From Agrocybe praecox (Eukaryota > Basidiomycota > Agaricomycetes > Agaricales > Agrocybaceae), in NCBI GenBank assembly GCA_964017145.1, contig OZ024849.1, positions 2,294,001-2,358,000 on the forward strand: 64,000 bases of DNA, read 5' to 3'. Each line of letters starts with the position of its first letter. Positions within the stretch are counted from its first letter, which is position 1. The notes beneath the pieces are model-generated. The model had not been told where the DNA came from and ran no database searches. It worked only from the letters and a program-made list of their open reading frames with translations. A program made the position numbers and the translations under genes. Below are positions 10,361 to 19,919 of the stretch, one piece after another.

Positions 10361-12793
10361 TCATCTACCAGCGCTTGACGGCACTAGGCTCACCGAAAAT
10401 CTCCTATTAACATTAAAATTATGACCGACTCGGTGGATATATCTCAGATCTCCAGGGTACGGCTGCATAACAGTCAGGATTTTCTCGAGCACCATTGCTG
10501 GCGCAAGTCCAATAACTGGTCTGGGTCTCCCCGTCGGAATAACCTCCCATTCTCGATCCATGGATTCCCAGGAAAAATCAGTGGGTTCTGGAGGTACAAA
10601 TTGAATAGCGCCGAGCGGTAAGCTATCCAACACCTCTACCTGATCATCTGATTCGTTGTCTTTGACTAGTTCGATATTATAGTTAGGTACGCCAGGTGGT
10701 TTACTACCTGACAACTTCACAACATTCCCTTGAGGGCAGTTTCGAGCCAAATGGCCAGCTTCACCGCACTTAAAACATTTGCCAGACGCTAAGCGCTCAG
10801 CGCGCTCCTTTTCGGAAAGTTGCGGATTAGGCTTTCGATCAGGTTTGGACGATCCACCACGGTTAAAGGAACGGTGGGACTGGGATCTTTCCTTGCGAGA
10901 GGAATTCCTGTCATTATTTCCACTATTCCCATCCTTAGATTCCAAATGAGATGGTCTATCATTACGAAACTTATGTTTTTTAAAGTCATGTCGTCGTTTA
11001 GATCTATTAAAACTATTTTTAGTTTCCGTAGTATTTTTAGATCCAGAAGGTTGAGATGATGATCCTCCTCTGTTATAATTATTGGCACGAACGACATTCT
11101 CTGAAATCTCAATAATTTGAGCTTTAGTGAGGACATCTTCCCAGGTAGACGTTTCGGGATTGAAGTTATCTCTCCACAATGCTGCTTGAATAGAATTTCG
11201 AAGTCCATTCCAAAGAGAATAGACTCGATCTTGATCACTGAGAGTACCAATCATATTGAATAGCTCTTCTAATTCAAAAGCAAAATTACTAACATTCTTA
11301 CTACCTTGTACACAAGCCTTGAGACGTTCTCGAAGCTTAATGCGATAGTTAAGAGGGAAACAATAATTAAATAGACCTCGGAAAAATTGTTCCAGGGTCC
11401 ATTCATTTTCAGTAGACGAGACTTTGGTCATATAAAAATCATAAGCCGGTCCCGATATAAAATGAGAAATATGCGATATAGCTTGTTCTTCATCGAGACG
11501 ACTATCACGAATATATGTCGTACATTCTTTAACGAATCTATGGTAATCCCGATGGTCGGCATTCCCCTTATATTCTTTGGGACGGAAGATCTTATAATTA
11601 TGTCTCGCGCGTGAAGACGACTTCTTACGAGACTTGCGGGAACGACGACTATGTTTCTTAGAACGTCGCTTATTTCGAAAAGAATGAGACGAGCGAGAAC
11701 TCGAACTCGAGCTGGATGATGAACTAGATGTCGACCCAGAACTGGAAGACGAACTCGAACTCGAGGAGCTGGAGTCCGACGATGATCCATCATCAGGTGG
11801 TGCCGAACGGCTCGGTCTAGCGGGATTAGCGGTACGCAATTTATTAAGCGCTTGGCCCAGGAAGCTGTCCGGGGCTATCTGAGCCGAAGGCTGCACAGAA
11901 TCGGGCAACACGGGCTGATGCCGCAGCTTGGCGCTATGAGCATCAACGATAGGCGCTTGCGTGCTATTTTTGGCACCTTTAGACTTATGGGTGCTCTTAT
12001 CCGCTGCACCACGCGCTGGTTCTGGGCGTATGGGCATTGTAAAATCCACTCCGGCAGCTGGTGCCTTCTGGGTGACCGGTCCGACAGGTTTCGGATTTTT
12101 CTGGAACGACTCCAACGCAGCACGCTGCGCATCAAGATCGATTTCTTCGTTATCGGGAAGGTTGCCCCATTCGCGGGGATCAATTCCCTTCCCTTTCGCT
12201 CGGGAGGGTCCTTCTTCACGGTCAATGGATGGTTGGGCGTCCTTTCCAACATTTTCCTGACGACGGCGGATCTGCTCTCTCTGAGCTGAATTCAAGGCTT
12301 CTCGAGCCTGAGCAATCACGGAATTTAATTCCTCATCCGTGATGATCTCGTTGGTGCGCAAATTCTTTCCCTTATTAATCGGGTTCTTCTTGTGGTTCTT
12401 CGCACGTCTGCAATCCACTTTGGTCCATATGCCATCGGACTCACTTCCCTCATCTTCGGAGGTTTCATGATTAATATCAATTTGTTTTTTATATTTCAAA
12501 TTACTAATTACACCGGAATCAGGTGCTACCGGGCTGATATGGGTCAAGTCACCAGCACTGAGTGCATGCGCGACGTTCCCAACGGATGCATCCCCTTGCT
12601 GAGCAGTGGGGGACGCTGGTCTCGAAGCTGCGACGTCGCTGTAAGAGCGACGAAGGCGAGGTTCGGTGGTCTCCGGGCCAGGGAAGGCGCCGGGAGGTCC
12701 CATAGGAACCTTTGGAGTGACAGGAGCAGTCTCACTCGTCACTCGACCTGTTCGTACAGCTGCACGGGTTCTGGGTATGTTTGAAGGAAGCAT
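10361..12793 (-). CDS. gag: Gag segment (capsid plus CCHC zinc knuckle)
   Basis: 810 residues. The N-terminal 400 residues are low complexity and hydrophilic, ending in long Ser runs and an Arg/Lys/Ser patch (GAC/TCG-type codons around 11690-11770). The retrotransposon Gag fold follows at about residues 400-570 (FRPKEYKGNADHRDYHRFV, WTLEQFFRGLFNYCFP, LRERLKACVQG). Next is a basic Asn/Arg/Ser-rich linker and one zinc knuckle, CFKCGEAGHLARNCP, at about residues 670-685 (10737-10781). The knuckle packages the element RNA. The segment ends at a TGA that reads in frame into the protease segment. It is unusually long at its N-terminus for a Gag, with the extra length disordered. Confidence 0.9.
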   Translation of the reverse strand: MLPSNIPRTRAAVRTGRVTSETAPVTPKVPMGPPGAFPGPETTEPRLRRSYSDVAASRPASPTAQQGDASVGNVAHALSAGDLTHISPVAPDSGVISNLKYKKQIDINHETSEDEGSESDGIWTKVDCRRAKNHKKNPINKGKNLRTNEIITDEELNSVIAQAREALNSAQREQIRRRQENVGKDAQPSIDREEGPSRAKGKGIDPREWGNLPDNEEIDLDAQRAALESFQKNPKPVGPVTQKAPAAGVDFTMPIRPEPARGAADKSTHKSKGAKNSTQAPIVDAHSAKLRHQPVLPDSVQPSAQIAPDSFLGQALNKLRTANPARPSRSAPPDDGSSSDSSSSSSSSSSSSGSTSSSSSSSSSSSRSSHSFRNKRRSKKHSRRSRKSRKKSSSRARHNYKIFRPKEYKGNADHRDYHRFVKECTTYIRDSRLDEEQAISHISHFISGPAYDFYMTKVSSTENEWTLEQFFRGLFNYCFPLNYRIKLRERLKACVQGSKNVSNFAFELEELFNMIGTLSDQDRVYSLWNGLRNSIQAALWRDNFNPETSTWEDVLTKAQIIEISENVVRANNYNRGGSSSQPSGSKNTTETKNSFNRSKRRHDFKKHKFRNDRPSHLESKDGNSGNNDRNSSRKERSQSHRSFNRGGSSKPDRKPNPQLSEKERAERLASGKCFKCGEAGHLARNCPQGNVVKLSGSKPPGVPNYNIELVKDNESDDQVEVLDSLPLGAIQFVPPEPTDFSWESMDREWEVIPTGRPRPVIGLAPAMVLEKILTVMQPYPGDLRYIHRVGHNFNVNRRFSVSLVPSSAGR

Positions 12794-12968
12794 AGTTAGT
12801 ATATCAATAGTCAGAAAAGAGGCTTACAAGAAATAAAAATTTTATGGGTTTTTGGTGGTTGCTTGAAGTGGTGATTTCGCGGGTGATCAGTCCGATAGTC
12901 CCAACGACGAGCAACGAAGGTTTAAGAAGAAAAGCTAGGGGGTAGGTAGGTTGTTGATGTCAAAAAGA
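12794..12968 (-). other. Leader between 5' LTR and gag
   Basis: About 175 bp. The coding-strand sequence next to the LTR (TCTTTTTGACATCAAC) does not match the common initiator-Met tRNA primer site, and I could not identify a primer binding site or a Tf1-type self-priming match with confidence. Confidence 0.5.
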
Positions 12969-13244
12969 TGTGGCAGTTGTGACTCGTTGTGACCGAAAGG
13001 CGACGACGAGGATAGTACTGACACACAGAGTAAAAAGACAGGTTTAACCAATGTAAATTCACTAGGAGGACTAACTACCAGAGGTGGAGCTTTATATACC
13101 AATCTAATAGATAATCATGTGATAAAGAAAATATAACAAAACATAAAGAAGTGGGAAGTCGAACATAGTATCAATCTATCTAAGTGTCCGTAAGATAAGA
13201 TAAGATAAAGGTCTTGTGATCAGAAGAAAGTCCGGTTCGTTACA
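12969..13244 (-). repeat. 5' LTR of the gypsy element
   Basis: 276 bp, identical by eye to 3472-3747. Transcription of the element would start here and run leftwards. The CpG sites in the two LTRs all appear unchanged, in contrast to the four possible CpG-type stops in the coding frame. Confidence 0.95.
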
Positions 13245-13249
13245 CGACC
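13245..13249. repeat. Target-site duplication, right (CGACC)
   Basis: Five bases outside the right LTR, matching the left CGACT in four positions. Confidence 0.7.
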
Positions 13250-13459
13250 TCACCGTTATCCAATGTGACATTGTCAACATAGCCACAACTCATGCATCAT
13301 GCATCATATTGAACTAAAAAGTTAAAACCAAGTCAACATCTATTTCTGAAACGCTTACCGGACTCTGCTTTGCTTTCCCTGAGTGAATACGAGTTCCCTC
13401 ATACGCGATTACACCATCCTCTGAAATTTCGAAAACCACCAAACGACGAGTCGGCGACC

Positions 13460-15450
13460 ATGCCTATCACTGATCCCTCCATCTTGCTTGCAAAAAAGAG
13501 TTATGACCTTCGTAAGATTGTGCTTCTTAGTCCCTCGTAATGATTGATTCCAGTTTTCTACGGCACCACGCAGCTATGAAGGTCGGGTAGGCGCAGTGGT
13601 GTTGGAAGGGGAATACTTTGTAACGACTTCCAACATGGACATAATATACTTTCCACCAGTGATGAAGAAAATGACATTCAAAACGAAGTATCGTTTGGGC
13701 TAGGACGATCCTTTACAGTGGCCACAGTTTTACCTCAACTCAGCCGCCTATCTTCCATGCATACCTCGCGCCCCAGAGACTCTGACTGAGAAGTCCCCCA
13801 ACTACATTATGTTTCACCGTATAACTGACACTGACTACGAATATCAATACAATCAAGGCCTGACCGGCCTCGGTCACCTTCAAAATTTGTTACTCGTCAA
13901 GGCGCGCAAATTTGTGCACGAAATTCTCAATAACAAGTATGACCGTGTTAAGAACGGACCACCAATATTCACCGCTCTTCATGCTACAATTCATCGCTCT
14001 CTCGACTTCCTCGAATCTCTTCCAATGACACGGCGACAGGTTCTTTTTATCTTTGCAGAATTCCAACGAAATTTATTGGAATTTGTCGCGGCATTCAACT
14101 ACGAAACTGTCTACTAGCACACAATGAACGGCCATGGGGATCCTGCCAGCGCTGTCGACGAGGTGATTGGTACCTTCACTACGGACGTTGCTTTAGGCGA
14201 AAAATTCGTGAGAGCTGGCATCCCTGTCTGGCTTATTCGTCCAGCGTCTCTTGCGGGGTCCGTTCGCATTGATGCACTGATAGAGCCACTTGAATCGAAA
14301 GATATCCTGTGTCTCGAAAGTGCTTATCGCACTTATCCGATTTCTTTCACCGGCTCTCCTTCAGATGAAAAGAAGTATATAACATTTGGACGTTATTCGC
14401 GAGATTTTTTTGTCGTACGGCGATGTTTTTGATGTAGCAAGTTTACAACCAAAAGATCGGCTGGTTGCCACTGCACACAGGGCTCGCTTTCAACCCTGTA
14501 AGTGTTTCTTTTTCTTTTTAGAAACAATAATATTCAAAATGCGATACACAGATAAACCTCCAAAACTTAATCCTTCCTCCAACGGTCGAAACAAATTTCT
14601 TGATCTCGCACACCCTCTTCTTCCACCAATGCATACAATATGGAGCGATGCCCTCATGTTGGTCAACCAAAGTAGGACGTTTTCGACGCAGGTAGGGTAC
14701 GCCTTCCCGGAGCCAGCTCTGTTTGTTTCTGTGGCAAGTGACGATCGTCGGGCTCTGTATTTCCACAACTGGCTAAAGTACAGGACTGTCTTGATATTCC
14801 GGATGATGACAGCACCGTATCCTCTCCGTGGTCAGCAATGGCGGGACCTTCTTGCTTTACCAGTCGATACTATGTTCAGCGCGCTTCCATCAGCGTCTTC
14901 CACACCACCCATAACCAAGGCGGGGAAACAACGACAACGTATGAAAGAGATGCTGGATGCATGTCTTTCAACTGACCCAGAGCTAGCGTTGAATCCCGAG
15001 TTTTGCGAAAAAGCTATCTGGCGCGGACATACTGTGAAGCCAGACGAGGTCCCACCAGCGTTAGTGGCTCGCCAAATCCTTTGGGAATTATCAGAGCTGA
15101 ACTTCCGATACGATCTTCATATTTTGGATGGCCATGTTCACGATGGAAACCCTTCAGATATCGCTCGAGATGTTCTTATGTCGCGGTGTTTTCCTGGCGA
15201 TTCAACCTTGTTGGTGAATGTCGATAACCCTGACCAAGGATTGGCGTCGAAGGACTGGAGGCAACGCCGTCGCTATATTCTTGCGCTGCAGGACATTATG
15301 AAGACTTGGGCAGGATGGAACTTCACAGGACGGGTGGATTGTGAATCGGGACAGAGCATGCTGGCGTTGGAAACATCTTTGGCGCGGTTGTACACGCAAA
15401 AGTTTTTTGACACATTTGGACGCGCTGCAACAGTACCTCGCAGCATTTGA
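13460..15450 (+). pseudogene. Decayed gene of an unnamed basidiomycete multicopy family
   Basis: A possible start is the ATG at 13460 (MPITDPSILLAKKSYDL). Clear coding blocks follow: 13809-14117 (RITDTDYEYQYNQGLTGLGHL), 14124-14432 (IGTFTTDVALGEKFVRAGI, PVWLIRPASLAG) and 14386-15450 (YAFPEPALFVSVASDDRR, LARQILWELSELNFRYDL, RLYTQKFFDTFGRA). The first two blocks share a frame but are split by an in-frame TAG at 14115. The second and third differ by one base at a T7 run near 14403-14409. The pattern recalls a large, lineage-specific family of unknown function common in mushroom genomes, whose members often sit near transposons. With a nonsense codon and a frameshift this copy is probably dead. 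The third block alone is open for about 350 residues. Confidence 0.65.
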
Positions 15451-15681
15451 ACAGTATTTTTAAAATATTATTTTGTTGTTCATTGTGACTGAAATTTGAG
15501 TAATCACATACGCACCACGCCAGAGCGACGGAAAAGTACACCCTGAGGAACCTTAGCCGCGAGAACATGCGTCGTGTCAGGTGAGAAGAGGTGGTGTGTA
15601 ATAGGAATATAGAGAAAGTTACAAGGTGTATCCTGTAAACGAGCGAGCGAGGGAGATGCGGAGTCGCTTCATCCCACCTCC

Positions 15682-15921
15682 TAGAAAAGTCCTGGATGAC
15701 CGAGACTTCGTAATCAACCCTTTATGAAACTTGGGTTTTGCTGAGAAAACTATTGTGTTGATTGGCTTCTTTCCCCCTAAGTATTGATAAGCAACTTTAA
15801 AGATATTTTAAACACGACCTTCAAGAATCAAATTTATACCCACCAGTCTCTGTTCCATCTCATCTTGCATGTACTCATCAGATGAAATATTGACCCCCTG
15901 TGACTTTCTTATGGTTATCCT
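15682..15921 (+). repeat. Dispersed ~230-bp repeat, copy 2
   Basis: Same order and orientation as 3213-3440, roughly 80-85% alike by eye, with a small extra block (CAAGAATCAAATTTATACC region) absent from copy 1. It lies 230 bp beyond the end of the pseudogene at 13460-15450. Confidence 0.8.
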
Positions 15922-16783
15922 GGTCTCAAAGTTGTGAATCAAAGTCTAGGGTCTAGGAGGTCGGTTTGGAAGTGAGGCAAAAAGAAAATCATTGGTGGGT
16001 GTGTAGCATTGGTCCGAATTTGTTATCAAGCTGAGGTTTGAATGTTCAAAGTCAGATAACTGCGGAAGTTCAATATTGAAGCGGAGTAAAAAGTCAATAT
16101 TTCAATCTTAACGCTCAGAAAAATTGTTGTACAAAGTCCGGGTGATAACATCCACCCCTGTAGCCCCTGCGTCCTCTTTACAAATTCTGTCCTTCAAGTA
16201 CAGCCACTTATGCGAAAATGGGTCACACTCAACTGGTCTATCCCACACATATCAAATTCCACACTTCGAGGGGGCTGGGAGCACGGAGTTTCGGCAATGC
16301 AACTTCTTCCAAAGTTCTGGCTCTAATTCGCTCGCGCATATGGTTTCACCTTCCTGGAAGTCCTCAGGGGCGTAAATCTCCTACTCTGGAATGAGAATAA
16401 ACTTCGCCGCCGTTACATTGTAATATACTCTTGCTCCGATGAAGAGGACAATTGCCATCGACGCTATCCGAGTCCTGCCACTATACACACACCACTATAC
16501 TTGACATCCACGTTTCAATCCTTCGTCGGACGTCCAAGATCCGATCTTTGCTAGAGCATACAGCGCCCACCACGCTTTCATGATCCTGAAACTGTGCTGA
16601 ATTTACAGGGTTGTCTAAGAGAAACTTTCCACGCCATGAACATAATGCCGACACGTTTTTGACTTGGGTACGGGAATGCGAAGAAGATCGCACTGCCTTA
16701 CCTTTCTTTCTTTCCTTTCGCTGTATCCTATACACCTAACAAAGCATCCTTCGCTCCAATTCCCAACGTATCGTATCGTATCG
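15922..16783. other. Intergenic stretch before the F-box gene
   Basis: No convincing gene. A plus-strand open frame at 16124-16375 and minus-strand frames at 16481-16824 lack recognisable motifs. The pyrimidine-rich TACCTTTCTTTCTTTCC tract near 16700 is likely core promoter of the next gene. Confidence 0.45.
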
Positions 16784-18329
16784 ATGCTGTGTAACCAATG
16801 CAATCGTATCATTTTGAGCAACAAAGTGGAAAGTTATGATTGTGGAAACCTTCGCGAGAAGAAATCGCCCATACTCGTAAGACATAGCCCCGTTTTATAC
16901 CGAACGGTTTCTAACAACCCATTTCCAGGAAACAGCCGCTCAGATTGAGGAAGAAATTCTTGAAATACAATGGGTCATACAAAGTCTCGACCGCAGACGG
17001 GCAAAGCTCAGGAGCCGTATAAATGCTCTATCGCCAATTTCTGTTTTACCAATGGAGGTACTCTCCCATATCTTTCGACTGGCTACCTGGAAGGAGGTTG
17101 CCTTCGTCGGAAGAGCAACCACACCCTCACTGCTTGGAGGGGTATGCAACGAATGGCGAAGCATTATCTGGTCAACACCCCTTCTCTGGAATGATTTGAA
17201 TTTGCGAATATCAAGTAAACCTGGCTCCTGGAGACCAGACCTACTCCATCAATGGCTACTTCGTGCCACAACATCACCTTTGTACATCACGATTGACGCA
17301 GAACAAGAGACGGAGTCCACCTTGTCTGTAATTAAGGACGTCATAGCAACCCTCATTACACGATCGGACTACTGGTATAGCGTCGACTTCCTACTACCTC
17401 CCAGCTGCAACGACATGCTAAAAAACGTCTCGCTGCCTATGATCAAGCAGGTGGTCTTACGTCCTCCAATGTGTACGATATCCACGTTCAATGACCCACC
17501 CCAAATGTTCACTGCAGCTCCTCAGCTTCGAGAGGTCAAATTTTTCCGCTATGATACTTCGTCAACCGTCCTTCCTTGGATCCAGTTACGGGAGTTTAAG
17601 ACTCAGTCTATGACCACCAACAATTGTTTGCAGCTTTTACAGCTTTCTTCGAACCTTGAAACGTATGAACTCGATAATGTTTATTTCTCCGACATCTCTT
17701 CTCTTTCCTCAAACATATCGCACAACATGCTTCGGAAGCTTAGCATTGGGATTGGAAAAAGAGGGGCGTTATCCCTTTTCGAGCACGTTGCGCTCCCAGT
17801 TCTACGTGACCTCAACGTTTCCTACTATGGTGACGACAACGACAATGACTCGTTTATCTCGATACTTGTGTCGCTTATCAAGCGTTCAAAATGTGCCCTA
17901 CACTCCTTGGAAATAGGCACGCGCCTCACCGGAGACGACTTGATCCCACTTTTAGAAGCTACTCCGTCCCTTCGCGATCTCCACTTAAAAGTATGGCTTT
18001 CCAGGAATTCTTTCACGCTGGCAGATGTCTTTACACCTAATTTACTGCAACGGTTAACTCCAGATTCCAGTACAACGGGTACACTACTTCCAAACCTAAG
18101 ATCAATGGTGTATCGAGGCCCAATTCCGGAAGATTGGTATCCATTACGCGATTTCCTTCGAACACGATGGAATTGTGTAAATTTATCGTTGGATGGGTTA
18201 GGGCCTTGTATCGCTCGTTTAGACAGAGTGAAGTTCCTTCTGGACCAGTGTGTCCCAGATTTTAGGGGGCAACTATCGAAGTTGTCGGACGATGGGATGC
18301 GTGTGGAATTTCATGTGAGTACTTATTAA
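16784..18329 (+). CDS. F-box protein with leucine-rich C-terminal region
   Basis: Exon 1 is 16784-16876 (MLCNQCNRIILSNKVE, ending SPIL), the intron 16877-16928 (52 bp, GTAAGA to TTCCAG), and exon 2 16929-18329. The product is 497 residues and both exons join in phase 0. Exon 2 opens with a short coiled coil (EEEILEIQWVIQSLDRRR), then the F-box core at about residues 60-85 (INALSPISVLPMEVLSHIF). A long series of leucine-rich segments typical of mushroom F-box proteins follows, for example LPVLRDLNVSYYGDDND and LLEATPSLRDLHLKVWL. F-box proteins bind Skp1 in SCF ubiquitin ligases and use the C-terminal part to bind substrate. The target is unknown. The short Cys-x2-Cys start (CNQCNR) is unusual but not clearly a zinc site. 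The frame is intact. Confidence 0.88.
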
Positions 18330-18413
18330 TCCCTAAATGAGCAAAATTAGACTCATTCATTGAAAGGGCGCCAATGAAGCATGATATAATCTCATTGTGA
18401 ATTGCTTCAGAAT

Positions 18414-18641
18414 TATTCTTCGAAGCCATAGGTGCATTTGGAGGTATCATTCCGGGCGGACGACACTTAATTCTCTCCAACACAGAAGACGATTCAAGAT
18501 CCTTTAGCGGTTCAAATAAAAAGTTATTACATTGAAACCGCAAAAATGCTTGAACATTACCGAAGCGATTATGGGGCTGTCCTCTCGCCTCCACAAGGAA
18601 GCAGCAAAGAACTACACCAGCTACTAAAGTATTTTAAGTAA
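18414..18641 (+). pseudogene. Fragment of a NACHT-gene 3' end
   Basis: Reads LFFEAIGAFGG, then after a deletion QDPLAVQIKSYYIETAKML and YGAVLSPPQGSSKELHQLL, ending KYFK and TAA. This is the C-terminus of the NACHT protein encoded on the minus strand at 34826-37114 (LFFEAIGAFGDIS, QDPLAVQIRSHYIEIAKIL, YGAVLSPTQGSSKK), with an internal deletion. The P-loop part is absent. It starts only about 85 bp after the F-box gene stop, in the same orientation, and could form part of that gene's 3' UTR. Confidence 0.85.
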
Positions 18642-18907
18642 AATGTTTGATATGAAATTTATGATTGTTCATCATCATGGGACCGAACAAATAATTTCGA
18701 AACATAACCCAAGATCAGGATAAGCCTCTCTCGTCCTCACTGCCTTCGGCACAAACGGGCTGCACGTAGGTGGTGATGGTGGGAACGATACACGAGAGCG
18801 AAGATGCCAGCGTGTGCGTCAACCGGGTCACAGGAAATTCACACTGCCAGCAGTTCTAAGGATGGATATTGAATTGCATTTTGCGATTGTTGGTGTCAGG
18901 CGCGCCG

Positions 18908-19427
18908 TTAAATCGTTCCTAATAGGTTCGATATTCTTCGTGCGGAAGACGGAACATCTCCTGTTGGAGGGCCCCAGTTCGAGTAAAAAAATTGGATGTG
19001 GTACATGACCGGCCGTGTCTTTAACCTGGATTTTCCGATTTTGGAATCAGCCATCTGCGGAAAGGTTTGCGTGACTATTTCGTAGAGCTTTTTCACGGAT
19101 GCTTCTCGAAGTGCAGCCCTTCTTATAAGGTCTGCGTAGTCGTCAATGTAACGCCGCACTTCACCGAAATGACCAAATTCGAAGAAACACACTTCGCCAG
19201 ACGGCAGTGAGCCTTGGGGTAAATCCCCGTAAAAAAAATTGAGGCATTCTTTCCCAGGACACGGCTTGGATCCAGAATTGCTCGTTCGTATTTTCCTGGA
19301 AGAATTGGTGTTTCAGCGAATTAATCAACCGTATACGAGAAACATACCTAGTTCGATGCAACAAGCGGCGCGGTCAGACCAGATTGTTTCCAGAAACGCG
19401 AACGAAGCTACTTTGTTTCTCGCTTGA
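18908..19427 (-). pseudogene. TPR-protein gene fragment, inverted copy A
   Basis: Read leftwards from about 19427: SDRAACCIEL, a ~50-bp intron (GTATGTTTCTC to CTTCCAG), then GKYERAILDPSRVLGKN and KAHCRLAKC. A frameshift at GTGTGTTTC leads to FFEFGHFGEVRRYIDDYADL and ASVKKLYEIV. The blocks parallel the plus-strand gene at 20771-21312 (AACYIELGQYQKAISDLSSVLG, KAFYCLARCFIEIGH), so both come from one tetratricopeptide-repeat gene. Helix pairs with A-x-C-x-x-x-L-G-x-Y-x-x-A-I spacing are the TPR signature. TPRs are protein-binding scaffolds. The N-terminal TPR is missing and the frame is broken, so this copy is most likely dead. Confidence 0.65.
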
Positions 19428-19919
19428 TACATGAGAGTCTGAGTATACAAAAATCTGACTCTGTCAACTTTTTCTGGCAATAGAATGCGTTAGCCTCCCT
19501 CCTTCGTTCGACCGTCCGCCGCTGTGTAGTTTCGACATTAAGTGGCTGAGTTTAGTTGTAAAAGATGGAGTACTAACCTGGAACAGGACCATTAAAATTG
19601 CAATTATGAGGATTAAGGCGAAAAAAAAGTAGAAAGTTCAGCCGCAACCATACAATGTGAACGAAGTCGTCATTCAAATTGGTCAAGAACAAGCCTCGTG
19701 TGTGACATCTAAAGCAGGTCAAAGCACGAAATGTCACGGATCATGTGCTGTGTTAAGAACACGTCCCGTGCCAACCTGAAAGCTGCTGGTAAATATAGAC
19801 AAATAAGCTCGACAACGCTGCTCACAACGATGACCGTCGTGACCGTTGGACGACAGACACCACTCCGCTAAGCCTTTCTTGTAACTTCCTCGTTAACATT
19901 CCTACTTCCGTCTCTGGCA
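19428..19919. other. Promoter region of the roadblock gene
   Basis: About 490 bp between the TPR fragment and the roadblock gene. No open frame of interest. The pyrimidine-rich stretch CATTCCTACTTCCGTCTC lies directly before the start codon. Confidence 0.5.

Larger units (their letters stand above)
3809..12793 (-). pseudogene. gag-pol polyprotein frame, 2,995 codons, four in-frame TGA
   Basis: Starting at 12793 (MLPSNIPRTRAAV) one frame runs to the stop at 3809. It is interrupted only by TGA at 10361-10363, 8558-8560, 8246-8248 and 5378-5380. All segments are in register (distances between segment starts are multiples of three), so there is no frameshift. Each TGA sits inside conserved coding sequence: after SSAGR at the gag end, inside protease after DQLQLK, before EELRCYAEP, and in the integrase tail before QVEPFKNGD. 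CGA-to-TGA changes, meaning C-to-T at CpG, would explain all four, but the ancestral codons cannot be read here. A single gag-pol frame without a frameshift is known in several gypsy lineages. Confidence 0.9.
3472..13244 (-). mobile_element. Full-length Ty3/gypsy chromodomain LTR retrotransposon, 9.77 kb
   Basis: The two LTRs are 276 bp each, begin TG and end CA, and look identical base for base. The coding strand is minus: gag at the right, then protease, reverse transcriptase, RNase H, integrase and chromodomain to the left, which is the Ty3/gypsy order. A purine-rich tract lies just inside the left (3') LTR. Flanking pentamers differ at one base. The element is structurally complete, but its single gag-pol frame holds four in-frame TGA codons, so this copy should not make a full polyprotein without readthrough. 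Identical LTRs point to recent insertion or to gene conversion between the LTRs. Confidence 0.95.

Noticed and set aside
12392..12784. 130-codon plus-strand frame, and others within 5.3-12.8 kb
   Set aside because: Antisense shadows of the gag-pol frame.
12940..12968. tRNA primer binding site of the retrotransposon
   Set aside because: No match to the initiator-Met tRNA 3' end and no self-priming complement identified by eye.
14500..14523. GTAAGTG...TTTTTAG as an intron
   Set aside because: Only 24 bp, too short for a spliceosomal intron, and the frame stays open through it.
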